From positions 1,781,501-1,845,500 of the forward strand of contig NZ_AP021888.1 in the NCBI RefSeq assembly GCF_011398155.1: 64,000 nt of DNA. The letters run 5' to 3'. The translations under genes and the position numbers were made by a program. The notes under the pieces are model-generated. The model was not told the origin of the DNA. It saw nothing but the letters and a program-made list of their open reading frames with translations, and searched no databases. The stretch comes from Thiosulfativibrio zosterae (GTDB lineage Bacteria > Pseudomonadota > Gammaproteobacteria > Thiomicrospirales > Thiomicrospiraceae). This document shows positions 29,347 through 39,200 of this stretch, piece after piece (the first letter of the stretch is position 1; the number at the start of each line of letters is the position of its first letter).

Positions 29347-30415
29347 ACTCGAAGCGCGCAGTATGGCTTCCACCAAAATGACCTATTTATCCCCCATTTT
29401 GGCGGTGGTGCTCACCTTGATTTCTGGCATGATTTTATTTGCCAGCATGGGGCATTCGCCGTTAGAAGGTTTGTATGTATTTTTTGTTGAACCCATTACC
29501 AGCGTTTATGGCTTGGGCGAACTGGCGGTAAAAGCCACGCCACTCATTTTGATTGCCGTGGGATTGGCGATTGGGTTTAAAGCCAATGTTTGGAATATCG
29601 GTGCCGAAGGTCAATTGGTGATGGGCGCGATTGTGGGCGGCGGTTTGGCGTTGTTTTTTCATGAATCCGACAGCGCATGGGTGCTGCCACTGATGCTGAT
29701 AGGCGGCATGCTTGGCGGCATGGCTTGGGCCGCAATTCCTGCGTTTTTGAAAACCCGCTTTAACACCAGCGAAATTCTCACCAGCTTGATGCTCACCTAT
29801 GTCGCTATTTTACTGCTCAACTTTATGGTCAATGGCCCTTATCGTGATCCAACAGGCTACAACTTCCCAGAATCTCGCATGTTTGCCGAATCCGCTTTGT
29901 TGCCTATTTTATTAGAAGGCACACGCTTGAATTTGGGCAGCTTGATTACGCTGCTAATCCTTGCCGCTTTATGGGTAATGCTCTCCAGAACCATAATTGG
30001 TTTTCAAGTGCATGTGGTTGGCCAAGCGCCGAATGCAGCGCAATATGCCGGCTTTAATCACAAAAAGATTGTCTGGTTTACTTTTTTACTGGGCGGTGCT
30101 TTGGCGGGGTTGGCAGGGCTCATGGAAGTGGCAGGGCCAATTGGGCAACTCCTCCCTACCATTTCCCCAGGATACGGCTTTACAGCCATTATCGTCGCCT
30201 TTTTAGGGCGTTTACATCCTGTTGGCATTTTATTGGCGGGCCTGCTCATGGCTTTATCCTACTTGGGTGGCGAAACCGCACAAATCGAAATGGGCTTGCC
30301 GATTGCGCTCACAGGGGTTTTTCAAGGACTATTACTGTTCTTTTTACTGGCCGCCGATGTGCTGATTTTGTACCGCTTAAAACTAACTTTTAAATCCGCT
30401 CAAGGAGTGAACTGA
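29333..30415 (+). CDS. BMP-type ABC transporter permease 1
   Basis: A 360-residue inner-membrane permease of the YufP/NupP class with about nine or ten membrane segments. The conserved NVWNIGAEGQLVMGAIVGG and the GFTAIIVAFLGRLHPVGI segments are family marks. It overlaps the ATPase gene by 14 bases and is preceded by AGGAGA. It pairs with the second permease for import of nucleosides/purines. Confidence 0.92.
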   Translation: MMQLKLEARSMASTKMTYLSPILAVVLTLISGMILFASMGHSPLEGLYVFFVEPITSVYGLGELAVKATPLILIAVGLAIGFKANVWNIGAEGQLVMGAIVGGGLALFFHESDSAWVLPLMLIGGMLGGMAWAAIPAFLKTRFNTSEILTSLMLTYVAILLLNFMVNGPYRDPTGYNFPESRMFAESALLPILLEGTRLNLGSLITLLILAALWVMLSRTIIGFQVHVVGQAPNAAQYAGFNHKKIVWFTFLLGGALAGLAGLMEVAGPIGQLLPTISPGYGFTAIIVAFLGRLHPVGILLAGLLMALSYLGGETAQIEMGLPIALTGVFQGLLLFFLLAADVLILYRLKLTFKSAQGVN

Positions 30416-30416
30416 T

Positions 30417-31343
30417 ATGGACTTTACCCTAGACACCTATTCACTCATCATCGTCACCATCATCGGTGCTGCCACGCCTTTATTATTAGCCGCACTCGGT
30501 GAGCTGATTAACGAAAAAGCTGGTGTGCTTAATTTAGGATTAGAAGGCATGATGATTGTCGGCGCAGTGGTCGCCTTTTTTACGGTCACCAGCACAGGCA
30601 GTGCAATCCTTGGCGTTTTAGCGGCCATTTTATCGGGCATGGCGATGGCTTTGGTATTTAGCTTTTTAACCCTGTCGTTGCAATCCAATCAAGTTGCAAC
30701 CGGTCTGGCACTTACCATTTTTGGCATTGGCTTAAGCTCGTTGATTGGTAAAAGCCTAGTCGGCATTGCCTATGAAGGCTTACCCAAACTGGACATCCCT
30801 TATTTGACCGATTTACCCTTTATTGGCAATGTGTTATTCAGCCATGATATTTTGGTGTATTTCTCTATTTTCATGGTGTTTGCCACCACTTATTTCCTCA
30901 ACAAAACCAAGTCAGGCTTGGTGTTAAGAGCCGTTGGCGAATCGCATGATGCCGCCCATTCCATTGGCTACCCAGTGATTAAAATTCGCTATATGGCCGC
31001 ACTCTATGGTGGCGCTATGAGTGGTTTAGCGGGTGCTTATTTATCACTTTCCTACTCGCCCATGTGGGCCGACAATATGACCGCAGGTCGTGGTTGGATT
31101 GCTTTGGCGCTGGTGGTATTTGCGATGTGGATGCCATCTCGCGTATTGATGGGTGCCTACATGTTCGGTGGCATTACCATCTTGCAACTGCACGGACAAG
31201 GACTGGGCTTGGATGTCCCTTCCGAATTCTTATCCATGCTGCCCTATTTAGCCACCATCGTGGTGCTGGTACTTATCTCAAGACAAGCCCAAAACAACTT
31301 TGCACCCGCCTGTTTGGGCAAACCGTTTTATTCTAGTCACTGA
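30417..31343 (+). CDS. BMP-type ABC transporter permease 2
   Basis: A 308-residue permease of the YufQ/NupQ class; GELINEKAGVLNLGLEGMMIVGAVVAFF is diagnostic and RAVGESHDAAHSIGYPV is the cytoplasmic coupling loop. The start follows the previous stop by one base (TGATATG). Last gene of the plus-strand purine operon; a 7-bp stem-loop without a T run follows at 31369-31386. Confidence 0.92.
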   Translation: MDFTLDTYSLIIVTIIGAATPLLLAALGELINEKAGVLNLGLEGMMIVGAVVAFFTVTSTGSAILGVLAAILSGMAMALVFSFLTLSLQSNQVATGLALTIFGIGLSSLIGKSLVGIAYEGLPKLDIPYLTDLPFIGNVLFSHDILVYFSIFMVFATTYFLNKTKSGLVLRAVGESHDAAHSIGYPVIKIRYMAALYGGAMSGLAGAYLSLSYSPMWADNMTAGRGWIALALVVFAMWMPSRVLMGAYMFGGITILQLHGQGLGLDVPSEFLSMLPYLATIVVLVLISRQAQNNFAPACLGKPFYSSH

Positions 31344-31460
31344 ATCAAGCACTATAATCACTCAAGCTCCCATGCTCCTGCATGGGAATCCCTCAAATTA
31401 GGGTCATCAAAAGCGACCTTAATTCAAAAACCACAAATTTTTTTTTGATTCCAGCTAAAA

Positions 31461-31521
31461 GCAGGCTAAAGCCTGCGCCCCAAAAATGGCAATTTCCATA
31501 GGGGCGAAGGCTTTAGCCTTC
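31461..31521. repeat. REP-like inverted pair B
   Basis: GCAGGCTAAAGCCTGCGCCCC (31461-31481) and GGGGCGAAGGCTTTAGCCTTC (31501-31521), tails facing each other, 19 bases apart. Each module is itself a palindrome able to form a hairpin. Confidence 0.85.
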
Positions 31522-31567
31522 CTGGATTTTTACCCAAGCCTGTCTCCCCTGTTTGAGATTTTCATTT

Positions 31568-32060
31568 TAAGGTCGCTTTTGGGGATTGTATTTCTAAATG
31601 GGACTTCTGCCTCGCGCCCATGTAACTTTTTTGCTTCGCCAAAAAAGTCACCAAAAAAGGCGACCCCACTCATCCAATTCTAGCTCTCTAAGCTTGTCGC
31701 CAGACAGCTGCGAACTCGCTTCGCTCAAACATGCGCAGCTGTTTATCCGGCGCCTTCACTAAGAGGGCTTACGAATTGTCTTCAAGGGGGAAGCTGATCA
31801 TTTCCTGAAAAACCGCAAGCCTTGTCAGAAGGAAACCTTTCTCCCCTTCTCAAAATTTCGTGATGCCCTTTAGCGAAGGGACTGGGAAAAAAATGGCGCT
31901 GTTTGAGCGCAGCGAGTTCGCCATTTTCCAGGCACGAGCTTAGGGGCATAGAAATTTTGAGTGGGTCGGTTTTTTGGTTACTTTTTGGGCGAGCCAAAAA
32001 GTAACAAGGGCGCTAGGCACAAAACATAATTTAGAAATACAAACCCAAAAAGCGACCTTA
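31568..32060. mobile_element. Foldback/MITE-like element with 104-bp inverted ends
   Basis: The outermost 30 bases (31568-31597 and 32031-32060) are inverted repeats matching 28 of 30. Similarity continues inward so that 31568-31671 and 31957-32060 form arms of about 104 bp at roughly 80 percent identity. A second inner inverted repeat of 19 bp (31712-31730 / 31901-31919, one mismatch) and small hairpins fill the centre. No transposase is encoded. The arms contain GTTACTTTTTGG and its complement, which makes secondary hairpins. A target duplication was not identified. Confidence 0.65.
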
Positions 32061-32105
32061 AACAGAAACCTTAAAAGCAGAAAAATAAACCGATGACTAA
32101 TCCCA

Positions 32106-32171
32106 GAAGGCTAAAGCCTTCGCCCCATTAAACTTCGGAACCCAATAACTGGGGCGCAGGCTTTAGCCTGC
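32106..32171. repeat. REP-like inverted pair C
   Basis: GAAGGCTAAAGCCTTCGCCCC (32106-32126) and GGGGCGCAGGCTTTAGCCTGC (32151-32171), tails facing each other, 24 bases apart. As in the other pairs one arm has the GAAGGC stem and the other the GCAGGC stem. Confidence 0.85.
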
Positions 32172-32249
32172 TTTTAAATCCAAATAATTCAATGCCCAAA
32201 ATAAATGCCTAATGAACAACCCGTCTTACGCACTCATCCAAAAAAATAT

Positions 32250-32266
32250 TGCATTAAATTGGTGCA
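32250..32266. promoter_or_regulatory. NtrC-like enhancer site
   Basis: TGCATTAAATTGGTGCA differs from the classical glnA site TGCACTATATTGGTGCA at two positions. It lies about 65-80 bases upstream of the sigma-54 -24 element, a normal enhancer distance. Confidence 0.75.
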
Positions 32267-32327
32267 AATCATAACACAAAGCTCTCAAATAAAACCTATC
32301 CTTATGATTTATAAATGATTTTTGATT

Positions 32328-32343
32328 CGGCACGCCACTTGCT
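32328..32343 (+). promoter_or_regulatory. Sigma-54 promoter of the guanidine operon
   Basis: CGGCACG-CCAC-TTGCT matches the consensus TGGCACG-N4-TTGCW at all but the first and the degenerate last position; GG (32329-32330) and GC (32341-32342) have the obligatory spacing. Transcription would start near 32354, inside the adjoining 28-bp operator. Confidence 0.82.
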
Positions 32344-32370
32344 TATTACAAAATATAAAAATCGTAATAA
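32343..32370. promoter_or_regulatory. 28-bp inverted-repeat operator, guanidine operon
   Basis: TTATTAC-N14-GTAATAA, repeated with the same spacing at 46384. It covers the expected start of transcription and ends 23 bases before the permease ATG. The total length of 28 bp equals that of NikR operators, and a NikR-like gene lies in this operon. Confidence 0.8.
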
Positions 32371-32393
32371 CGCATGATAACAAAGGCAGGATT

Positions 32394-33368
32394 ATGGCTC
32401 TTTTCCCCACCGCTTGGACAACCCCTAGAGCACCATTGGACAATGGTTCGCGCCGCCTGCTGACTTTTACCAGTTTTCTGATTCCACTGTTGTTATGGAG
32501 TTTAGTCAGCTATGTGCCTTTTATTTGGCATCCACAAATGCAAATTACCCAACCCGGTGATGTGAGTTACTTTCGAGAGGGAACTTTGGTTGATAAAGAA
32601 GTGTTTTATCGAGAACTGGCCAAGTTAGAATCCCAAGCACAAGAAAAGACAGTGAATCTTCCACAAGGCAATCCCGCCAACCCTGTTTACCTGCCTGCAC
32701 CCCACGAAGTGGCGATGGCACTTTACACCGCTTTTACCACCGAACCTAAACGCTCCAACGAACCTTGGTTTCATGAAAGTTTAGGGCATTCTATTCAAAT
32801 CATTGCTTGGGGATTTTTCTGGTCAATGGTGTTTGGATTGCCTCTGGGGATTATGGCAGGCACCTATGAGTCGGCTTCCAAAATTGTTGAACCCTTTACC
32901 GAGTTCTTCCGCTATTTACCCGCCCCTGCCTTTGGGGCTTTAGCCGTTGCCATTTTGGGGATTTATGACGCCCCCAAAATTGCCATTATTTTTATCGGTA
33001 CTTTTTTTCAAATGGTGCTCATTACCGCCAACACCACGCGCAAATTTAATCTAGCCATCATAGAAGCTGCCCAAACGCTGGGTTGCAAAGGGTTTTCCTT
33101 AATTCGTCGGGTGATTTTACCCGGCGTTTTGCCAGACCTTTATCGCGATATGCGCATCCTACTTGGTTGGGCATGGACCTATTTAATCGTGTCTGAATTG
33201 ATTGGCGCCAGCTCTGGGATTACTTGGTTTATTACCCAACAAGCGCGCTACAAAAATTTTGACAATGTCTTCGCCGCGATTTTGATTATCGGTATTATCG
33301 GTATCGTGACTGACATAATTTTAGCCAAACTTGGCAAGCGACTTTTCCCTTGGAATAACGGACACTAA
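32394..33368 (+). CDS. ABC transporter permease (probable guanidine uptake)
   Basis: A 324-residue NitT/TauT-type permease. A first membrane segment (about 27-45) is followed by an unusually long extracytoplasmic stretch (about 50-115) before the core of about five segments with the EAA loop (EAAQTLGCKGFSLIRRVILPGVLPDL). The start at 32394 (MALFPTAW) follows AGG; the frame is open upstream to 32322 but that would translate the promoter and operator. First gene of the guanidine operon, 11 bases before the ATPase gene. No binding-protein gene adjoins; the best partner is at 45393. Confidence 0.9.
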   Translation: MALFPTAWTTPRAPLDNGSRRLLTFTSFLIPLLLWSLVSYVPFIWHPQMQITQPGDVSYFREGTLVDKEVFYRELAKLESQAQEKTVNLPQGNPANPVYLPAPHEVAMALYTAFTTEPKRSNEPWFHESLGHSIQIIAWGFFWSMVFGLPLGIMAGTYESASKIVEPFTEFFRYLPAPAFGALAVAILGIYDAPKIAIIFIGTFFQMVLITANTTRKFNLAIIEAAQTLGCKGFSLIRRVILPGVLPDLYRDMRILLGWAWTYLIVSELIGASSGITWFITQQARYKNFDNVFAAILIIGIIGIVTDIILAKLGKRLFPWNNGH

Positions 33369-33379
33369 GAGGTCAAACT

Positions 33380-34300
33380 ATGAATCACCAAACAGACACT
33401 CATCCGTTAACTGGCTTACAAACCCCTGAAATTGCTGATCGTTATCAGCGTATTTTTAAGCGTCCTCTAGCCCTAAAAATTGAAGGTTTGCACAAATCGT
33501 TTGAACACAAAGGTGTGTCGCACAAGGTGCTTAATAACATTGATTTTACGGCTTATAAACGCGAATTTATTTGCGTGGTGGGCCCATCTGGTTGCGGTAA
33601 ATCAACCTTGGCGCGTTTGGTTGCTGGCTTAGAAACTCAAGAGCAAGGCCATATTTTGGTAGATGAGAAACCCGTTACTGAACCCGGCCCAGACCGCGGC
33701 ATGGTGTTTCAAAGTTATTCGCTTTTTCCGTGGATGACGGTCAAACAAAATGTGATGTTTGGGATGACGCAAAACGGCATGTCGAAAAACGCTGCTGAAT
33801 CTGAGGCTTTTCAATGGATTGATTTAGTCGGACTGACTAAATTTGTGGATGCTTATCCCCACCAACTTTCAGGCGGCATGAAACAGCGTGTGGCAATTAT
33901 TCGTGCGCTGGCCACCCAACCGAAGATTTTACTGATGGACGAGCCTTTTGCTGCACTCGACCCGCAAAATCGTTTAAAAATGCAACAGTATTTATTAGAA
34001 ATTTGGCAAAACATCGACATCACCATTTTTTTCATCACTCACGATTTAGATGAAGCCATTTTTTTAGCCGATCGCATTCTGGTGTTAGAAGCCAATCCTG
34101 GGCGCGTGCATGAAGTGATTAATGTGCCTTTAGCGCGCCCTCGCCCCAAGGATGTGCAAGATTCTGAGGCGTTTAAGGCAACCAAAACCTATATAGAAGC
34201 CTTGGTGCATCCGCCAACGCCAGAAGAAACCGACACTGAAGATAAACTCAGCATGGTGCGCCTAGTGCCCATCAATGCGCAAGTACCGGATATTTTTTAA
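33380..34300 (+). CDS. ABC transporter ATP-binding protein (probable guanidine uptake)
   Basis: A 306-residue ATPase: Walker A GPSGCGKSTLARL, signature LSGGMKQRVAI, Walker B ILLMDEPFAALD, H-loop ITHDLDEAIFLADRI. It is longer than usual at both ends (about 30 residues before the ABC core and a 60-residue tail after it). Its stop codon is directly followed by the ATG of the NikR-like gene. Transporters of this type are common beside guanidine/urea carboxylase genes. Confidence 0.92.
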   Translation: MNHQTDTHPLTGLQTPEIADRYQRIFKRPLALKIEGLHKSFEHKGVSHKVLNNIDFTAYKREFICVVGPSGCGKSTLARLVAGLETQEQGHILVDEKPVTEPGPDRGMVFQSYSLFPWMTVKQNVMFGMTQNGMSKNAAESEAFQWIDLVGLTKFVDAYPHQLSGGMKQRVAIIRALATQPKILLMDEPFAALDPQNRLKMQQYLLEIWQNIDITIFFITHDLDEAIFLADRILVLEANPGRVHEVINVPLARPRPKDVQDSEAFKATKTYIEALVHPPTPEETDTEDKLSMVRLVPINAQVPDIF

Positions 34301-34780
34301 ATGACAAACACTCATGCAAATGCTCAATCTAAAGGACTGGTGCGAACCAGTGCCTCTTTGCCAGCGCAGGTGCTTGAAGACCTAGATCAGTTGGTGATTG
34401 ACCGTGGTTTTCCCAACCGCTCGGCTTTGCTGGCTGAAATGATTCAAAAAGAAGTTTCCGCTTTTAGACAAGACTATACTAATGAGATTATGGCCGGCAC
34501 CCTAACCATGGTCTATGAGCACAACACCCCTGGTTTGCAAATTAAACTCAATCAACTCAAACACTTGCATGTGGCCGAGATTATCTCATCTACCCAAGTT
34601 CAGCTGATGGACCAACAAACCCTAGAGGTGATTTTAATGCAAGGAGCAGCGCAAAAACTCAATAGCATTTCGCATGAATTACTGGCAAACCGTGGCGTTA
34701 AAACAGGCAATCTCTACTTAACTAATTCATCCTTACCCCCAATTTATACGCCTGATACTGCTTCACAGGAGACAAAATAA
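34301..34780 (+). CDS. NikR-like ribbon-helix-helix repressor without nickel site
   Basis: A 159-residue regulator with NikR architecture: N-terminal ribbon-helix-helix (LVRTSASLPAQVLEDLDQL; NRSALLAEMIQKEV) and a C-terminal ACT-like ligand domain (VYEHNTPGLQIKLNQLKHLH ... RGVKTGNLYLTN). Aligned with E. coli NikR, the nickel ligands His87, His89 and Cys95 fall at Gln99, Gln101 and Thr107; only the counterpart of His76 (His88) remains. It should therefore sense something other than nickel, guanidine or a product being the obvious candidate. It most likely binds the two TTATTAC-N14-GTAATAA sites. Its gene abuts the ATPase and overlaps the next gene by one base. Confidence 0.82.
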   Translation: MTNTHANAQSKGLVRTSASLPAQVLEDLDQLVIDRGFPNRSALLAEMIQKEVSAFRQDYTNEIMAGTLTMVYEHNTPGLQIKLNQLKHLHVAEIISSTQVQLMDQQTLEVILMQGAAQKLNSISHELLANRGVKTGNLYLTNSSLPPIYTPDTASQETK

Positions 34781-35526
34781 TGAGCGATTTTCCAAAACCC
34801 AAACCCAGTTTTATCTGGTCTGAAATCCTGCCGGGTGGCGCACACTGGTCGGGTGTGATTCGTCGCGGCACCGTGTTGCGCCTCACCGATTTGGAGGGCA
34901 ATGCCAATGTAGCTATGTTAATCAACAATCTCGAAGTCAAAAACGAACGCTACAACATGCCCGATACCCTCAAGGCGCAAAAAACCGCTTTTTTAACCGC
35001 ACCCAATATGTGTTTTAGCGACATGGGGCGTGTGATGTGTTCCATTATTGCCGACACCTGCGGCTGGCACGATACGCTGGGCGGATTATCTAATGCCAGT
35101 TTGGTGCAAAAAAAATATGGCATCAAAACCTATCAGCAAGCCCACAACGACTATTTTAAAAATGCTTACGACAGCTTGCTTAACGAACTCGGCAAATGGG
35201 GGCTCAACGCCAGCGATGTGGTGCCCAATATCAATTGGTTTAGCAAAGTGCGCATTGAAGACTCAGGGCAAATGACTTTTGTGCCCAATCATTCGCAAGC
35301 AGGCAGCACTGTTGATTTGCGCTTTGAAATGGACTGCATTGTCTGCCTGTCTACCGTGCAACACCCGCTTGACCCTAATATTTACTATGCTCCAAAACCA
35401 GTAGAGTTAAGTGTGTCTAAAGCAAACCCCGTATTGGCTGATGACCCCTGCCGCAAACACCGCGCCGAAAATGAACGCGCTTATTACAACACCAAAACTT
35501 ACTACGGAGAAAACCCCAATGAATAA
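34780..35526 (+). CDS. Carboxyguanidine deiminase subunit (DUF1989, UAAP1-like)
   Basis: 248-residue DUF1989 protein, formerly named urea carboxylase-associated protein. Members were shown to form a heteromeric carboxyguanidine deiminase that turns carboxyguanidine into allophanate and ammonia. Family segments seen: [61 protein letters not shown] with a conserved Cys/His cluster, and [13 protein letters not shown] overlap with the repressor gene and an 8-base overlap with the partner subunit. Which of CgdA/CgdB it equals I leave open. Confidence 0.9.
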   Translation: MSDFPKPKPSFIWSEILPGGAHWSGVIRRGTVLRLTDLEGNANVAMLINNLEVKNERYNMPDTLKAQKTAFLTAPNMCFSDMGRVMCSIIADTCGWHDTLGGLSNASLVQKKYGIKTYQQAHNDYFKNAYDSLLNELGKWGLNASDVVPNINWFSKVRIEDSGQMTFVPNHSQAGSTVDLRFEMDCIVCLSTVQHPLDPNIYYAPKPVELSVSKANPVLADDPCRKHRAENERAYYNTKTYYGENPNE

Positions 35527-36163
35527 GCAATTTTTTACCGAAAACAGGGTGGTTTACCGAGCAGTGGTGGCGGCTGGCGATCCGTGGATGTATGAAGTTA
35601 AAGCTGGGCAATATTTCCGTATTGTGGATTTAGAAGGCAATCAGGCTGTAGATACCCTGTTTTACAACGCCCAAGACCATTCCGAGCGTTACTCTGCAAC
35701 CGACACCATTCGCGAACAGGGCAATATTTATTTGACCACGGGTTCGGTGCTGCAATCTAATCTCATCAACCCCATGTTAACCATAGTCGATGACACCTGC
35801 GGTCGTCACGACACCATTGGTGGCGCTTGTTCTGCTGAGAGTAACACAGTGCGTTATGCCATTGAAAAACGCTCAATGCATTCCTGTCGCGACTCTTTTT
35901 TAACGGCGCTTGGCAAATGCAGCTGTAATCATGATAAACCCATGACCAAAGCAGACCTTTCCAGCAACATAAACTTTTTTATGAATGTGCCTGTGTCACC
36001 CGATGGCCATTTAGATTTTGACGATGGCATTTCAGCACCCGGGCGTTATGTCGAAATGCAAGCCCATATGGATGTGTTGGTTTTGGTGAGCAATTGCCCA
36101 CAACTCAACAATCCGTGTAATGGCTATAACCCAACCCCTGTTGAAATGATTATCTGGCAGTAA
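35519..36163 (+). CDS. Carboxyguanidine deiminase subunit (DUF1989, UAAP2-like)
   Basis: 214-residue second DUF1989 subunit. It has [39 protein letters not shown] and [14 protein letters not shown], the counterparts of the segments in the first subunit, plus several cysteines ([19 protein letters not shown]). The ATG at 35519 overlaps the upstream stop by 8 bases; the longer open frame is an artefact of the overlap. Only 36 bases separate its stop from the riboswitch. Confidence 0.9.
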   Translation: MNKQFFTENRVVYRAVVAAGDPWMYEVKAGQYFRIVDLEGNQAVDTLFYNAQDHSERYSATDTIREQGNIYLTTGSVLQSNLINPMLTIVDDTCGRHDTIGGACSAESNTVRYAIEKRSMHSCRDSFLTALGKCSCNHDKPMTKADLSSNINFFMNVPVSPDGHLDFDDGISAPGRYVEMQAHMDVLVLVSNCPQLNNPCNGYNPTPVEMIIWQ

Positions 36164-36199
36164 AATTTAAAACCGCTTTAACAAACGCTTTAACAACCA

Positions 36200-36243
36200 C
36201 TTGGGACGACCCAAGATGCGAACCCACTTCAGAACGGTCTGAA
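36200..36243 (+). promoter_or_regulatory. Guanidine-II riboswitch (mini-ykkC)
   Basis: Two hairpins with the diagnostic ACGR loops: CTTGGG-ACGA-CCCAAG (36200-36215) and TTCAGA-ACGG-TCTGAA (36228-36243), both with perfect 6-bp stems, joined by a 12-base linker. The Shine-Dalgarno AAGGAA (36245-36250) follows hairpin 2 at once, as expected for translational control by loop-loop pairing in the presence of guanidine. It lies inside the operon, between the deiminase and carboxylase genes. Upstream, CGCTTTAACAA is repeated in tandem (36174-36184, 36186-36196). Confidence 0.93.
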
Positions 36244-36255
36244 AAAGGAAACCCC

Positions 36256-39200
36256 ATGTTTAAAAAAGTGCTCATTGCCAATCGTGGCGCCATCGCCACG
36301 CGCATTATCCGTACCTTAAAAAAAATGAACATTCAGTCAGTCGCCCTCGCATCAGACGCCGACCGAGCGTCTTTGCATGTGCAAGCGGCGGATGAAGTTA
36401 TTTTTTTAAAAGGCAATGCGGCTAGTGAAACCTATTTAAATGTGCCACTGATTTTAGAGCATGCCAAAGCCTTAGGGGTGGATGCTGTGCATCCAGGTTA
36501 TGGATTCCTCAGCGAAAACACCTCATTTGCCGAAGCCTGTGAAGCCATCGGCATCACCTTTATCGGTCCAGAGCCCAAACACATTCGCGATTTTGGCCTT
36601 AAACACACCGCCCGCGAACTCGCCATTCAAGCTCAAGTGCCTTTATTGCCCGGCTCGGGCTTGTTGGAATCGATTGAACATGCCAAACAAGAAGCCAATC
36701 GAATTGGTTATCCCGTGATGCTTAAAAGTACCGCTGGCGGCGGTGGCATCGGCATGCAAAAATGTGACGACGAAAAAACCCTTGCCGACACTTTTGAACA
36801 GGTCGCCCGCATGAGCCAAAATGCCTTTGGGCAAAACGGCTTATTTTTAGAGAAGTTTGTGGTCAATGCACGCCATCTCGAAATTCAAATTTTTGGTGAT
36901 GGGCAAGGCAAGGTGGTTTCCTTTGGCGAGCGTGACTGTTCATTACAACGCCGCAATCAAAAGGTGGTGGAAGAAACCCCAGCCTTTGGCGTCGCGCGTT
37001 CACAAATTGCCGAAATGGAAGCTCATGCCATTCGTTTGGGCGAGTTGGTCAACTACAAATCCGCCGGAACCGTGGAATATGTTTACGATGCCGACACTTC
37101 GCAATACTACTTTTTAGAAGTCAACACGCGTTTACAAGTAGAACACGGCATTACCGAAATGGTGAGAGAGGTTGATTTGGTGCAATGGATGGTGCATGTG
37201 GCTTATCACAGTGCTTTCCCAGAAGCTGTCAAGCCAGCCAAAGGTCATGCCATTGAAGTACGCGTCTATGCGGAAGACCCGTTTAAAAACTTCCAACCCA
37301 GCTCGGGCAAACTGACCGGTTGGCAAATGCCATCAAATTGTCGAATCGACACCTGGTGCGACCGTGGCATAGAAGTCAGTTCTTTTTATGACCCGATGTT
37401 GGCCAAAATCATCGTCACCGGACAAGACCGAAAAAGCGCCGTACAGGCTTTGCAAGCGGCTATGAGCAAAACCCGCATTGATGGATTTGAAACCAATATC
37501 GCTTTTTTAGAAGCCCTCAGTGCAGCGCCAGAATTTGTGGCCGCCGAGGGTTTATACACCCAGTTTTTAAACCGTTTTACCCATGCCCCTTACAGTGTTG
37601 AAGTACTTAACCCTGGCACCCATTCTATGCTCGTGAGTTATCCAGGGCGCGTGGGCTATTGGGATATAGGTGTACCACCCTCTGGCCCAATGGATGCCCT
37701 ATCGCATCGTTTGGCCAACCGTTGTTTAAACAACCCTGAAGATGCCGCCACCATTGAAATGACCGTTTCGGGTGTGAGCCTCAGCTTTGACCGTGACACC
37801 ATGATTTGCATCACCGGCGCAGACATTCAGCCGACTCTAGACAAACAACCCATTCCACAAAATGTTGCTGTGCCGGTTAAAGCCGGGCAACAACTCAAGT
37901 CCAAAGTGATTAAATCACTCGGTCAACGCGCTTATTTAGCCATCGCCGGTGGATTTGATGTGCCCGATTATATGCGCAGTAAAACGACTTTTTCTTTGGG
38001 CAAGTTTGGCGGACATGGCGGTCGACTATTGCGTGCGGGCGATGTGTTGCATTTAAGTAAAACCCAGGTACAAACCACCCCCAATGTTTTGCCTGCAGGC
38101 TTGCTCGCCAAACTGCAAAACGAAGTGGAAATTGCGGTGATTTATGGTCCGCAAGGTTGCCCAGATTTTTTCACCGAGCAGGACATAGCGACCTTTTTCG
38201 CCACCCAATGGGAAGTGCATTACAACTCCAGCCGCACGGGGATTCGTTTAATCGGCCCTAAACCCCAATGGGCGAGAAGCTCTGGCGGCGAAGCGGGCTT
38301 GCACCCATCTAATATTCACGACAATCCCTATGCCATAGGTGCCATCGACTTTACCGGGGATATGCCTGTTATTCTGGCGCAAGATGGCCCAAGTTTGGGA
38401 GGGTTTGTGTGCCCAGCCACCATTATCGAAGCCGAACAATGGAAAATGGGACAACTACGCCCTGGCGATAAAATTCGTTTTAAACCCGTATCAACCGAAA
38501 TGGCGGAAGCTGCTTTAAAAGCACAAGAAGCCGCGCTGAATGCCTTAGATGCCAGTGCGTTACTGCCGCTTAGTTTTTTAGCGCACCCAACTGAACAATC
38601 TTGTTTGGCCGTTGAAGTCTCAACCGATGAGCACGAATTTGGTTATAAAATTCGTCGCTCTGGGGACAGTCATGTGTTGTTGGAATATGGCGCCATGGAA
38701 TTGGATTTAGCATTGCGCTTTAGAATTCAAGTCTTGTTTGAACGCTTAAAAACCCTTAAAACTGAAGCCAAAAACAACCAGGCCTGGTCATTTTTAGAGG
38801 ATTTAACGCCAGGAATTCGCTCTTTACAGGTGCATTACGATCCAAAACAAATTTCTCAAGGCGAGATGATAAAACGCTTGGTAATGCTTGAAAAAGAGAT
38901 TGCATCAGCCAAAGACCTAACGGTTAAAAGCCGCATTGTGCGTTTGCCACTGTCTTGGGATGACCCAAGCACCAAATTAGCCATTGAAAAATATATGCAA
39001 TCCGTGCGCCCTGATGCGCCTTGGTGTCCAAGTAATATTGAATTCATTCGCCGCATTAACGGGCTTGACTCTATTGAAGATGTGAAGCGCATTGTGTTTG
39101 ATGCCAAATATTTGGTCATGGGCTTAGGCGATGTTTATCTAGGCGCACCGGTTGCCACGCCTTTAGACCCGCGCCATCGTTTGGTCACCACCAAATACAA

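Larger units (their letters stand above)
31344..32393. other. 1-kb non-coding region with repeats and promoter
   Basis: No gene is supported here; the short open frames lie in repeat DNA. From left to right it holds a stem-loop (31369-31386), REP-like pair B, a 493-bp foldback element, REP-like pair C, an NtrC-like site, a sigma-54 promoter and a 28-bp operator of the guanidine operon. Confidence 0.8.

Noticed and set aside
31486-31997. Small open frames in the 31.4-32.0 kb gap
   Set aside because: They run through inverted repeats and REP-like modules; no conserved protein seen.
34301-34780. Nickel-responsive NikR with a nickel importer
   Set aside because: Three of four nickel ligands are replaced and the linked transporter is of the NitT/TauT type, not NikABCDE.
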